This document shows positions 23,407-31,684 of a stretch of 33,818 bases of DNA, piece by piece. Origin of the DNA: Phycisphaerae bacterium. GTDB lineage: Bacteria > Planctomycetota > Phycisphaerae > Tepidisphaerales > Tepidisphaeraceae. The notes beneath the pieces were generated by a model. The model saw only the letters and a program-made list of their open reading frames with translations, was not told the DNA's origin and did not search any database. The stretch spans positions 1-33,818 of the forward strand of contig JACMML010000256.1 of NCBI GenBank assembly GCA_014379105.1, written 5' to 3'. A program made the translations under genes and the position numbers. Position 1 is the stretch's first letter; each line of letters starts with the position of its first letter.

Positions 23407-25284
23407 ATGCGCGCTACCCGTGTGTTGTTCCGGGCGGCGGTGCGAGCAACTCGCGCTGCCGGTTCTTGTACTTGTGAAACTCTCGAAAAAAGGCAGATGC
23501 TGGCGGTGGATGTCAACGTCGATGCGTCTGAAAAATTTCAGACCATCGACGGCTTCGGCACGTCACTGGGCGGCTATACGCCCATGAAGCTCACCGATTC
23601 GTGGCAGCTGCAGGACCTCTACTACGAAGACCTCGGCAGCTCAATCTTCCGGACGCAGCTCAGTTTCTCGATTCTCAAAGCCGACGACGGCAATCTGGCC
23701 ACGCCGGTCGTGCTCGGCCCGGATATCAATAAGAACATTCGAAAGTTCGATTTTGGCGCCAACAGCATTGAGCAGTTCGGCAACTTCGCCAAAGGATCGC
23801 TGAAGCGGAAACTGGACGAGGTGAAGATCATCGGCTCGATCTGGTCGCCGCCGCACTGGATGAAAGGGCCGGAGCTAAGCCCGTATAGCGGCAAGCCGAA
23901 CGGGATCATGCCCAAGCTGGATTACACCTCGTTTGGCGGCGCGGTGAATGCTTCCGGCGGCAGCCTGATCAACACCGACGCCAATCTCACGCAGTTCGGT
24001 CGATACGTGGCGGCGTATGTCAAAGGGTTTGAGCGTGCTTATGGCGTGCCGCTATATGCGATCAGCATCCAGAATGAGCTGGCTTTTCACGAGCCGTATC
24101 ACAGCTGCGTCTACACGCCCGAGTTGTATGTCAATGCGGTCAAAGCGGTGTCCCGATGGTTCCGCAAGGAGCACATCAAGACGAAATTGCTGGGACCCGA
24201 AGACGTGGGCGTCGGTTCGGAAAAAGACCCGTATATTCTGGCTCGGCAGATGGACTACATCAAAGCGCTTCGCGCCGACCGCGAGGCCTATGAGGCGATC
24301 TGGGGTTATGCGATCCACGGATACGCCAACGACGGGATCACGCCGCAACGCTCTCCCGCGATGTGGGACCAATATTGGAACGGACGATCCGGTCAACCGA
24401 CTTGGAAGGGGATTGAGAAGGACAACAAACCGTCGTGGATGACCGAAATCTCCGGCGGTTCACAAACCTGGCCGAGCGCGATGCGATTGGCGAAGAATAT
24501 CCAGGACGCACTCGTCTACGGCAACGCCAGCGCATGGGTATTCTGGGGCATATCATCCGCGCCCGGCACCAAGGCCGACGAAGCTCTGACCAATGGAACG
24601 AACTCAAAAGCAAATAAGTACGTCGCGACCAAGCATTTCTTCCGATACGTCCGGCCCGGGGCAGTGCGGCTCGCAACCAACGCCACCAATCCTGAAGGGG
24701 TTTATGTCAGCGCATTTTCGCACGATAAGAATCGCACGCTTACCTCGGTCCTCATCAATGCAACTGATAAACGCCGCAGCGTGCAGCTGAATCTTTCCGG
24801 CTTGCGTATCGAGCGATTGAGCAGCGGATATCTCTCCACAGAAGGCGCGGCGTGGAGACGGATGCGAATCGTGAGACTCGAAAACGGCGTGGCCACGTTG
24901 TCATTGCCGGCGCAGAGCATCATGACCTTGCAGGGAACGACAGCCCGAAAGGCCGCGCCGTCGAATGCACCGGGCAGCATTCGCGGCGTGGCGTTCGGCG
25001 ACACCAACAGCAACGGAAAATATGACGCAAAGTCATCAGACACCGTCTCGGTGGGCAAGACGATCTTCTTGGACAGCAATGCCAACGACCGGCTCGATCT
25101 CGGCGAACGCTTGACCAAGACCGACGCTCAGGGGCGATTCGGCTTTGATGATCTGAAGCCCGGTATCTACCGGGTGCGGCGCGTGTTGCCCGGCGGGTTC
25201 TCTTACAGCACCGAGCCGATCCGCCTCAAGCTGGAAGCAGGCCAGGACGCGACAGGTCTGTATATCGGGTCGAAAAAGGCCTGA
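23407..25284 (+). CDS. Secreted GH30 glycoside hydrolase with SdrD-B-like C-terminal domain
   Basis: A 625-residue exported enzyme, probably a glucuronoxylanase or beta-glycosidase. Residues 1-32 hold a basic stretch and CETLEKRQMLAVD, the planctomycete LExRxML export-type motif. The GH30 barrel and side beta domain span about 35-510: DGFGTSLGGY, then acid/base E224 (SIQNELAF) and nucleophile E347 (WMTEISGG). W380 and the ALVYGNASAWVFW segment are typical. Residues 525-620 look like an SdrD B / Cna B-type beta domain (IRGVAFGDTNSNGKYD and SDTVSVGKTIFLDSNANDRLD, with acidic calcium-type loops). ATG 23407, with GGAG 9 nt upstream, is preferred over a TTG at 23308. It probably attacks plant or algal polysaccharide outside the cell. 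Confidence 0.85.
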   Translation: MRATRVLFRAAVRATRAAGSCTCETLEKRQMLAVDVNVDASEKFQTIDGFGTSLGGYTPMKLTDSWQLQDLYYEDLGSSIFRTQLSFSILKADDGNLATPVVLGPDINKNIRKFDFGANSIEQFGNFAKGSLKRKLDEVKIIGSIWSPPHWMKGPELSPYSGKPNGIMPKLDYTSFGGAVNASGGSLINTDANLTQFGRYVAAYVKGFERAYGVPLYAISIQNELAFHEPYHSCVYTPELYVNAVKAVSRWFRKEHIKTKLLGPEDVGVGSEKDPYILARQMDYIKALRADREAYEAIWGYAIHGYANDGITPQRSPAMWDQYWNGRSGQPTWKGIEKDNKPSWMTEISGGSQTWPSAMRLAKNIQDALVYGNASAWVFWGISSAPGTKADEALTNGTNSKANKYVATKHFFRYVRPGAVRLATNATNPEGVYVSAFSHDKNRTLTSVLINATDKRRSVQLNLSGLRIERLSSGYLSTEGAAWRRMRIVRLENGVATLSLPAQSIMTLQGTTARKAAPSNAPGSIRGVAFGDTNSNGKYDAKSSDTVSVGKTIFLDSNANDRLDLGERLTKTDAQGRFGFDDLKPGIYRVRRVLPGGFSYSTEPIRLKLEAGQDATGLYIGSKKA

Positions 25285-25285
25285 T

Positions 25286-25320
25286 AACCGCCGGGTCATT
25301 GGCGCACGCGGTTTTCTGTT
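25286..25320 (+). terminator. Weak terminator after the GH30 gene
   Basis: AACCGC (25286-25291) pairs with GCGGTT (25308-25313) around a 16-nt loop and runs into TTTTCTGTT. The stem is short. The TATACT at 25320-25325 that follows may be the promoter of the next gene. Confidence 0.35.
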
Positions 25321-25335
25321 ATACTTCCCGGCCCT
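25320..25335 (+). promoter_or_regulatory. -10-like box before the cysteine desulfurase gene
   Basis: TATACT (25320-25325) lies 10 nt before ATG 25336. A leader of about four bases is implied and no Shine-Dalgarno sequence is visible. Confidence 0.4.
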
Positions 25336-26487
25336 ATGCGTCTGACTTATCTGGACAACAACGCCACCACGATGCCCGCGCCCGAGGTGGTGGCCGAGAT
25401 GAACCAGTATCTGACGGATTATTGGGGCAATCCGTCTTCCGCCCACCGCTTCGGCCAGCGCGCCCGGCAGGGCGTGGATATTGCCCGACAACAATTGGCG
25501 GACCTGGTCGGCGTCGAAGCGAATGATATCTGGTTCGCCGGCGGCGGCACCGAGGCGGTCAACACCAATATTCGCAATTTGCTTGCATCGCGCGGGCACC
25601 GAAAAAAGATCATCACCAGCACCGTCGAGCACTCGGCGACTCGCGAACTCGGCCTGCAACTGGAGCGCGAGGGATACCAGGTTGTCCGCATCGGCGTAGA
25701 CCGGCAAGGCGATCTCGATCTTTCGCAGCTACTTACCGAAGTGGACGATGACACCGCCTTGGTCTCGATGATTTGGGCAAATAACGAAACCGGCGTGGTT
25801 TTTCCGGTTGATCAGATCGTCGCGATCTGCCACGGTTGCGGCGTGCCATTTCATACCGATGCGACGCAGGCGGTCGGGAAGATCGTCACCGATTTCCGCG
25901 CCGCCGGAGTGGACTCGGCGACGTTCGCATCACACAAATTTCACGGTCCAAAGGGACTTGGCATCGCCTACGCCCGCAAAGGTCTGCGCGTGCGGCCGAT
26001 GATCCTTGGCGGTCCGCAGGAGCGCGGTCGCCGCGGCGGGACTGAGAATGTGCCTGGAATCGTCGGCGCAGGAAAAGCAGCTGAACTCGCCAAGGCCGCA
26101 CTCGCGGACGCGCCGGCAATCGCCGCCAAACGCGATCGGCTTCAGGCGGCGATCCTCCAGTCGATCGACGAGGCGCATGTCAACGGTTCGCTGGTGCATC
26201 GCGTACCCAACACGACGAACATCGGATTTTCTCGTCTTCAGAGCGAGGCGATTCTGCTTCTGCTGAGTGAGCAGGGGATCTGTGCAAGTGCGGGCGCCGC
26301 GTGCAGCAGTGGGAGCCTTGAGCCGTCGCACGTGATGCGGGCGATGAAAGTTCCGGACGTTATCGCCCACGGTGCTGTACGGTTTTCACTGAGCCGCTAC
26401 ACCACTGACGAAGAAATCAATCGCTGCATTGAAGTTTTACCCGCCGTCATCAATAAGCTCCGCGCGGTGCTGCCGGTGTCGGTCTGA
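25336..26487 (+). CDS. NifS/IscS-type cysteine desulfurase
   Basis: A 383-residue PLP enzyme that takes sulfur from cysteine for Fe-S clusters or other thio-cofactors. The fold-type I features are intact: YLDNNATT (5-12), GGGTEAVN (69-76), H99 stacking the cofactor (TVEHSA), DATQAVGK (175-182), PLP lysine K201 (SHKFHGPKG), and the catalytic Cys C323 in the SGSLEPSH loop (ACSSGSLEPSHVM). RRGGTENV also fits. No scaffold (IscU) or regulator (IscR) gene lies alongside. IscS versus NifS cannot be settled from sequence. Confidence 0.95.
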   Translation: MRLTYLDNNATTMPAPEVVAEMNQYLTDYWGNPSSAHRFGQRARQGVDIARQQLADLVGVEANDIWFAGGGTEAVNTNIRNLLASRGHRKKIITSTVEHSATRELGLQLEREGYQVVRIGVDRQGDLDLSQLLTEVDDDTALVSMIWANNETGVVFPVDQIVAICHGCGVPFHTDATQAVGKIVTDFRAAGVDSATFASHKFHGPKGLGIAYARKGLRVRPMILGGPQERGRRGGTENVPGIVGAGKAAELAKAALADAPAIAAKRDRLQAAILQSIDEAHVNGSLVHRVPNTTNIGFSRLQSEAILLLLSEQGICASAGAACSSGSLEPSHVMRAMKVPDVIAHGAVRFSLSRYTTDEEINRCIEVLPAVINKLRAVLPVSV

Positions 26488-26500
26488 TCCGCTTGATTGG

Positions 26501-27523
26501 ATGACCGGCCGCATGCCCAACCAGTTGCAATTGCCTCTCAGTTTTCTGGTTGGTGCATCAGTTGTGTTCTACATCGGCACACACGTGCTCTGGCGCGGTT
26601 TCGGTGCGCATCGTCCTGTTTATGCGCTGAGCCGGGGTGCGCTGCTTGGGTTGCCGATCGTTCTGATCGCACTCTGGCTAACCCTTCAGAGCCATGCCGG
26701 CTTGGGCGTATCGGTGCTGATGACGGCATCGGTGGTGATGGTGACGCTCGTGCTTGGGGTCAGTGCGATGAGCGCGCCGGATGACGACGGACTCGCGTCG
26801 CCGTCCCTGCGATTGCTCGTTCCGATCGCGGCCGCGGTGTTTATCGCAGGCATGTCCGGCGAGTTGCGGCTATCGCACGCACTGCTGATCGGCGTCGTGA
26901 CCAGCGCCATGCTTCTATCGCGGCCGAGGGACGAAGTTGTCACCGGCACGCGCCGGGTCGGTTCCGGACATATCTGGCTTGGTGTGATTTGTCTTATCGC
27001 AGGCGCGATCATCCTCTCTCAGGCGGTCGATGCACTGGTTAAGCTACCGATCGTGCCACTGGTGGCGCCCGTGATCGTTCCGCTGACGATTCTGGCGGCG
27101 GTAGGGTTGCTGGTCGGAGACGTGCACGCCCGGTCGAATGCGGCCGTGATCGACACGGTTGTTGGATGCGTCATCGGCCTGCTGGGGGTCGGCCTGCCGC
27201 TAGTGATTCTGACGGGCACACTGGCTGCGCCTCTCTACGCGGATTTAGACCGGAGCTACGCCGTTTTGGAACTGGCGCCCGGCTTGGCGACCACCGCGCC
27301 AACCGCTCCGCCCACGTCCGCGCCGGCGGGCGTTCCCGAAGCGCCATTGATCACCATGCCGCTGGCGACGTGGCGCATTGACGCGGTGCTGTTGGTCGTT
27401 CTCGCCGGGCTGCTCTTCCCGGCCGGGATGGGCAAAGCGTCACTGGGACGAGTTGAAGGGATGTTTCTCGTGCTGGTCTGTGTTTTCTTCATGATCGTCA
27501 CGGTGCTTACGGTTCGGGGCTGA
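26501..27523 (+). CDS. Polytopic membrane protein, possible CaCA-exchanger relative
   Basis: A 340-residue protein with about ten membrane segments, arranged as two halves of five with a short loop between. Spans such as PLSFLVGASVVFYIGTHVLW and IWLGVICLIAGAIILSQAVDALV recall Na+/Ca2+ exchangers, which also have two inverted halves, but the key acidic/Gly signature (GNxxGSN, P-E) is not intact. A degenerate exchanger or unrelated transporter are both possible. The extracellular-type Ala/Pro/Thr loop (APPTSAPAG) is before the last two spans. Start is ATG 26501, with ATG 26513 as an option; the frame further upstream overlaps the desulfurase gene. Confidence 0.55.
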   Translation: MTGRMPNQLQLPLSFLVGASVVFYIGTHVLWRGFGAHRPVYALSRGALLGLPIVLIALWLTLQSHAGLGVSVLMTASVVMVTLVLGVSAMSAPDDDGLASPSLRLLVPIAAAVFIAGMSGELRLSHALLIGVVTSAMLLSRPRDEVVTGTRRVGSGHIWLGVICLIAGAIILSQAVDALVKLPIVPLVAPVIVPLTILAAVGLLVGDVHARSNAAVIDTVVGCVIGLLGVGLPLVILTGTLAAPLYADLDRSYAVLELAPGLATTAPTAPPTSAPAGVPEAPLITMPLATWRIDAVLLVVLAGLLFPAGMGKASLGRVEGMFLVLVCVFFMIVTVLTVRG

Positions 27524-27556
27524 CCGTTCGGGGCTGAGCGCTTCGTCTGCGACTAA

Positions 27557-27590
27557 TCGACAATCGGCGTCCGATCGGTACGATCACACC
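27557..27590 (+). promoter_or_regulatory. Promoter of thyX, probably leaderless
   Basis: TCGACA (27557-27562), a 16-nt spacer, TACGAT (27579-27584), then 6 nt to ATG 27591. This spacing places transcription start on the A of ATG. No Shine-Dalgarno sequence is visible. Confidence 0.5.
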
Positions 27591-28487
27591 ATGGAGTCGA
27601 CGCCCACCCAAACCGCCAATAGGCCGATCGAAAAGAAGCCGTTTGAAACCGAGACATTTGATGTAATGGACGGCGCCGCGCGGTGGGAGATCAAGGTCCA
27701 CGATCACGGCCTGGTCGCGTTGGTCGACGTTATGCCGCGACTCTGCCCGGTGGGAAAAACCGCCGACTACGCGATCGTGCAGGCGGCCCGCGTCAGCTAC
27801 GGCGAAGGCACGAAGATGGTCAACGAGGATCGCGGATTGATCCGCTATCTCGCCAGGCATCGCCATACCACGCCGTTTGAAATGGTGGAATTTAAGTTCC
27901 ATCACTGCATGCCAATTTTCGTCGCACGCCAGTGGATCCGGCATCGCACAGCCAACGTCAATGAATACTCCGCACGTTACTCGCTGGTACGTGATCGCTT
28001 CTACCGTCCGACGCCCGACTACATCCGCAAGCAAAGCCTCACCAACCGGCAAGGCCGCGACGAGCAGCTCGACGAAGGAACCGCCAACGAGTTTCTGGCG
28101 TACCTCGATCGGTGTGAAGCGATGTACGAAGACTACGAAAAATTGACCGAAAAAGGCGTCGCCCGCGAGATCGCCCGCATCGGCCTGCCGGTGAATGTGT
28201 ACACCGAGTGGTACTGGAAAATCGATCTGCACAACCTGCTGCATTTCCTGTCGCTTCGGATGGACCCGCACGCCCAGCAGGAGATCCGCGACTACTCGAC
28301 CGCGATGTACGACCTGATCAAACCGATCGTCCCGATCGCCGCCGAGGCGTTCATTGACTACAACCTCGAATCGATGCACCTGACCCGTCTGGAAATCGAA
28401 GCCATCAAGTCCGGTCAGCCGATCAACACCGCGAATAAACGCGAGGTGGCGGAATGGGACGCGAAAAAGGCAAAGCTTGGTATGTGA
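27591..28487 (+). CDS. thyX: FAD-dependent thymidylate synthase
   Basis: A 298-residue flavin enzyme that makes dTMP from dUMP with methylenetetrahydrofolate and NADPH. The signature RHR-x7-S is present at R117-H118-R119 to S127 (RHRTANVNEYS), next to the FAD-binding YSARYSLVRDRFY. HTTPFEMVEFKFHH (92-105) and LHNLLHFLSLRMDPHAQQEIRDY fit the family. The N-terminus is about 30 residues longer than many ThyX proteins. ThyX implies that thymidylate synthesis here does not need classical ThyA/DHFR pairing. With folE at 19450 it supports a folate pathway. Confidence 0.97.
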   Translation: MESTPTQTANRPIEKKPFETETFDVMDGAARWEIKVHDHGLVALVDVMPRLCPVGKTADYAIVQAARVSYGEGTKMVNEDRGLIRYLARHRHTTPFEMVEFKFHHCMPIFVARQWIRHRTANVNEYSARYSLVRDRFYRPTPDYIRKQSLTNRQGRDEQLDEGTANEFLAYLDRCEAMYEDYEKLTEKGVAREIARIGLPVNVYTEWYWKIDLHNLLHFLSLRMDPHAQQEIRDYSTAMYDLIKPIVPIAAEAFIDYNLESMHLTRLEIEAIKSGQPINTANKREVAEWDAKKAKLGM

Positions 28488-28497
28488 CGGTACCGTC
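28486..28497. repeat. 12-bp perfect palindrome at the thyX stop
   Basis: GACGGTACCGTC overlaps the thyX stop and lies 20 bases before the dehydrogenase start. A palindrome with no loop is more like a protein site than a terminator. It could be chance. Confidence 0.3.
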
Positions 28498-28517
28498 GCG
28501 ATTGCCACGAGGTGAAG

Positions 28518-29450
28518 ATGAAAATCTCGGTAATTGGCATCGGCAAAGTCGGATCCACCGTCGCGTTCGTCCTGGCGAAAGACGGGCTGGCGACGGAGCT
28601 TGTTCTCTACAACCGGACACGCGAGATCGCCCGCGCTGATGCGATTGATATTCAGCAGGCGGTGGCGTTCGTGCCGCATCGGGTGCGCGTCAGGGATGGC
28701 GCGATCGAAGACACCGCCGGCAGTGATGTGATCATCCTCTGCGTCGGCGTCCGTGTCACCGGCGATTCATCCGACCGTAACGAGTGGGCAACCGGCAACA
28801 CCGCGCTGATGAAGGAACTGGTTCCGCAGCTGGTGGCGATGAGTCCGAGCGCGATCATCATCAACGTCACCAACCCGCTCGATGTCATCACTTATCACGT
28901 ACTGTCTATTTCGGGCTTCCCCTGGCAACGCGTCATCGGCACCGGGACGCTGATCGACTCGGCCAGATTCCGCGAGATGCTAAGCGAGCAGGTTGGCATT
29001 CATCCAATTGACTTGAATGCCTACATTCTCGGCGAGCACGGCAACTCCGCCTTTGCCGCGCTGTCGATCGCGCGCAGCGGCGGTGAGCCGATCGATGCGA
29101 CGCCTTCACGCCAGCGGATGATCGAAGAAGCCAAGCAGTCGGCCTGGGAAGTTTTTCGCACCAAGGGATACACCAATTACGCCGTCGCGATGGCCGTGCA
29201 GATGATTGTGCATTCAATCGTCGAAGACCTGCGCTACACCATGCCCGTCAGCGTGCTGATCGAAGATTACTGCGGCGTGAGCGACGTGTGCCTCAGCGTG
29301 CCTTGTGTCATCGGACGGCAAGGCGTGCACATGCGTCTGCGGCCGCAGTTGAGCGCGGAGGAAGAATCGCTATTTCAAAAAAGCGCTGCCAGCGTCCGCC
29401 GCGTGATCGAGCACACGCGGCCGATCATCGTCGGCGACGCAGGGCAATAA
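28518..29450 (+). CDS. Lactate/malate dehydrogenase-family 2-hydroxyacid dehydrogenase
   Basis: A 310-residue enzyme of the LDH/MDH family. The nucleotide loop GIGKVGS has G7, G9 and G12. Catalytic D147 and R150 (GTLIDSARF), H174 (GEHGNS) and N119 (TNPLD) are in place, and R87 probably binds the carboxylate. The residues after strand 2 are N32-R33-T34 instead of the usual NAD-binding Asp, suggesting NADP(H). The specificity loop GVRVTGDSSDRNEW does not clearly match lactate (Gln) or malate (Arg) forms. GAGGTGAAG precedes ATG 28518; the GTG at 28512 lies inside that site. Its tail overlaps the convergent sugar dehydrogenase gene by 26 bases. Confidence 0.88.
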   Translation: MKISVIGIGKVGSTVAFVLAKDGLATELVLYNRTREIARADAIDIQQAVAFVPHRVRVRDGAIEDTAGSDVIILCVGVRVTGDSSDRNEWATGNTALMKELVPQLVAMSPSAIIINVTNPLDVITYHVLSISGFPWQRVIGTGTLIDSARFREMLSEQVGIHPIDLNAYILGEHGNSAFAALSIARSGGEPIDATPSRQRMIEEAKQSAWEVFRTKGYTNYAVAMAVQMIVHSIVEDLRYTMPVSVLIEDYCGVSDVCLSVPCVIGRQGVHMRLRPQLSAEEESLFQKSAASVRRVIEHTRPIIVGDAGQ

Positions 29451-30675
29451 AGCTCATCCCAAGCACGCCGAGCATCGAGGGCTCGGGCACGATGCGGAAT
29501 ATCTCGCCATCGTAATCGATGATGTACATGTTCCCGAGATTATCCTGAGCGAACGATACGACATCAAAAACGCCGATGGCTCCGCCGACATCCGGCGTCA
29601 TCAGTGCCGCGGTCCGATCCACGATGGTCACGCCGGCTCCCACCTGCTCGAGAGTCCAGATATTTCCTGTGCGGTAATCGGCGAAGAAATACAGCCCCTC
29701 CATCGATTTGGTCCCATCGGAAACCGTTGGACCCCGGTAAACGTATCCTCCGGTGATCGAGCCGAAGCCCGACGCGGAACTGCTGTAATCATAAATCGGG
29801 TCTACGCGATCGGCCGGGTCGAGCGTGCCGCCGGTGTTGGAGTTGTCGATGGACCCTTCACGAATGTCCCACCCATAATTCTGCCCGCCGGCGCTGCCGG
29901 CAGCTTGCTTGTTGATCTCTTCGCGCAGCGTGTCGCCAACATCAGCGATCCAGAGGTCGCCTGTGGTGCGGTCAAAAGCGTTGCGCCAGGGATTGCGCAG
30001 GCCATACGCCCAGATCTCGTCGGCGTAGTTTGCAACGCCCACGCCTGGATTGGTCGGCGGAATTTTATAATTCTTATTTGCATCACCAGGGAAATCGTCG
30101 CCGCTCATATCCAGTCTCAACATTTTTCCGAGTAACGCGTTCTTATTCTGAGCATTTTCGAAGGGATCGTTCGCGCCTCCCCCGTCGCCGGTACCGACAT
30201 AAAGATACCCGTCGGGGCCGAAGCTCATCCATCCGCCATTATGGTTTGAGTGAGTAGGATGGGGGATCTTGAGCACGACCTCCCGATTCGTCGCCGCGCC
30301 CCCGCTAAATGTGTAGCGCGCGATCTCAATATCAGCGTCGGGTCCACCGTCAGTCTTGTAAATATAGAATTGACCGTTGGTGGCGAAGCTGGGGTGAAAC
30401 GCCATTCCGAGCAATCCGCGCTCGCCATTGAACGTAATATTGGGTTCGGTGAGAATGGTCGATCCAGGCGTCGTGCCCGATCCACCGGCAAGGTCCAGCG
30501 TACGAATTGTCCCGCCTTGCTGGACGACCCACAGTGTATTGCTCGATCCCGGCGGGGCGGCTGCGAATACCGGGGCCGCGAATCCTGTTCCTTCACGAAG
30601 ACTCTTGAGTTGCCCCAGCGCCGGTGCTGACAGCGCGCCTGCGATAAGGCACATGAACCACAAACTTAAGCGCAT
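29425..30675 (-). CDS. PQQ-type sugar dehydrogenase family protein with PEP-CTERM tail
   Basis: A 416-residue exported six-bladed beta-propeller of the glucose/sorbosone dehydrogenase family. Signal peptide about 1-21 (SAPALGQ). Family motifs: GERGLLGMAFHPSF (84-97), HSNHNGGWMSFGPDGYLYVGTGDGG in pieces at 142-166 (with H145 a likely active-site base), and EIWAYGLRNPWRNAFD with ADVGD. Such proteins use PQQ or calcium, but many homologues have no known cofactor. The C-terminus VPEPSMLGVLGMSFIALRRRR is a PEP-CTERM sorting tail (PEP at 397-399, span, basic end), implying exosortase-type processing and surface anchoring. A purine-rich GGAG site precedes ATG 30675. Confidence 0.82.
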   Translation of the reverse strand: MRLSLWFMCLIAGALSAPALGQLKSLREGTGFAAPVFAAAPPGSSNTLWVVQQGGTIRTLDLAGGSGTTPGSTILTEPNITFNGERGLLGMAFHPSFATNGQFYIYKTDGGPDADIEIARYTFSGGAATNREVVLKIPHPTHSNHNGGWMSFGPDGYLYVGTGDGGGANDPFENAQNKNALLGKMLRLDMSGDDFPGDANKNYKIPPTNPGVGVANYADEIWAYGLRNPWRNAFDRTTGDLWIADVGDTLREEINKQAAGSAGGQNYGWDIREGSIDNSNTGGTLDPADRVDPIYDYSSSASGFGSITGGYVYRGPTVSDGTKSMEGLYFFADYRTGNIWTLEQVGAGVTIVDRTAALMTPDVGGAIGVFDVVSFAQDNLGNMYIIDYDGEIFRIVPEPSMLGVLGMSFIALRRRR

Positions 30676-30747
30676 CTTCCATCTCTCCGTTTCCTAAAAA
30701 CCCCCGCCGCGATCATCGTAACGAACACCCGCAAGTTTTCGCAACCC

Positions 30748-30781
30748 TTTTTCAAACGTAGCGAAACGGTAGACTCTACCT
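30748..30781 (+). promoter_or_regulatory. -10-like box placing transcription start at the LOG gene ATG
   Basis: TAGACT (30770-30775) ends exactly 6 nt before ATG 30782, with a weak T-rich -35 (30748-30753) 16 nt earlier. No ribosome site is present. Confidence 0.4.
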
Positions 30782-31612
30782 ATGCCCAAGAGCGATCAAT
30801 TGCGGAACATGCAACCAGACGGACGTGAATCCTGGCGAATTTTTAGGATTATGTCGGAGTTCGTCGAAGGGTTTGAGGTGATGAGCGCGGTCGGACCCGC
30901 GGTATCGCTGTTCGGATCGGCTCGCACCAAGCCGGACCACGCCGATTACAAAGCCGCCGTCGAGACGGCGCGCCTCCTCGCCAAAGCCAAGTTCGCGGTC
31001 ATCACCGGCGGCGGGCCTGGGATCATGGAGGCGGGCAACAAAGGTGCATTCGAGGCCGGCGGGAAGAGCGTTGGCCTGAATATATCATTGCCGCAGGAAC
31101 AGGAGGGGAACCGCTATCAGAGCATCTCGCTCGATTTCCATTATTTCTATGCGCGTAAGGTCATGTTCGTAAAATATGCCGACGCCTTCATCTGTTTCCC
31201 AGGCGGGTTCGGAACGCTGGACGAATTCTTCGAGACGCTCACGCTCGTGCAGACCCTGAAGATCGAGGCATTTCCCATCATTCTTTACGGTAGCAAATTC
31301 TGGAGCGGGCTTGTGGAATGGATGAAAGAGCAGTTGATCCCCCAATTCATCGATTCAGAGGACGTGGATATTTTTAAGATCGTCGATAGCCCAAAGGATG
31401 CGGTTCGGGCGATCAGGCAGGGTGTCAAGAAGCACTGGTGGCAGCCTATCGATGCAGTTGCGGTCCAGAAGACCGTCCGCGAAGGCCCCGTCGCCCAGAC
31501 GCCGCTTTCGGGCTATCGCACCGATGACACCGGCGAAGGCACACGCTACGGCAAACGGCCGCAGATTAGCAAGAAGGCGCACATTAAATTCAATCGTCGC
31601 CCAACCACATGA
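30782..31612 (+). CDS. LOG-family Rossmann protein (cytokinin-activating type nucleotide hydrolase)
   Basis: A 276-residue cytoplasmic protein of the LOG/TIGR00730 family, which cleaves ribose-5-phosphate from nucleoside monophosphates such as cytokinin ribotides. Key motifs: GGGPGIMEAGN (76-86), R125-K126 (FYARKVMF) and PGGFGTLDEFFE (140-151). An N-terminal helical extension of about 35 residues and a C-terminal tail (about 215-276, basic end) lengthen it over short LOG proteins. Bacterial members often act in nucleotide salvage rather than hormone production. No neighbour suggests a partner. Confidence 0.88.
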   Translation: MPKSDQLRNMQPDGRESWRIFRIMSEFVEGFEVMSAVGPAVSLFGSARTKPDHADYKAAVETARLLAKAKFAVITGGGPGIMEAGNKGAFEAGGKSVGLNISLPQEQEGNRYQSISLDFHYFYARKVMFVKYADAFICFPGGFGTLDEFFETLTLVQTLKIEAFPIILYGSKFWSGLVEWMKEQLIPQFIDSEDVDIFKIVDSPKDAVRAIRQGVKKHWWQPIDAVAVQKTVREGPVAQTPLSGYRTDDTGEGTRYGKRPQISKKAHIKFNRRPTT

Positions 31613-31684
31613 CCCGGCATTACGCCGCGATGCGTGCTGACGACCGTTCTGATTGCGCATTCGCCGGTCGAGAATCCCGGGCAA

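Noticed and set aside
27507-28679. 390-codon minus-strand frame opposite thyX
   Set aside because: It is a shadow of thyX and the dehydrogenase, with Arg/His/Val-rich low-quality sequence; both plus-strand genes have firm motifs.
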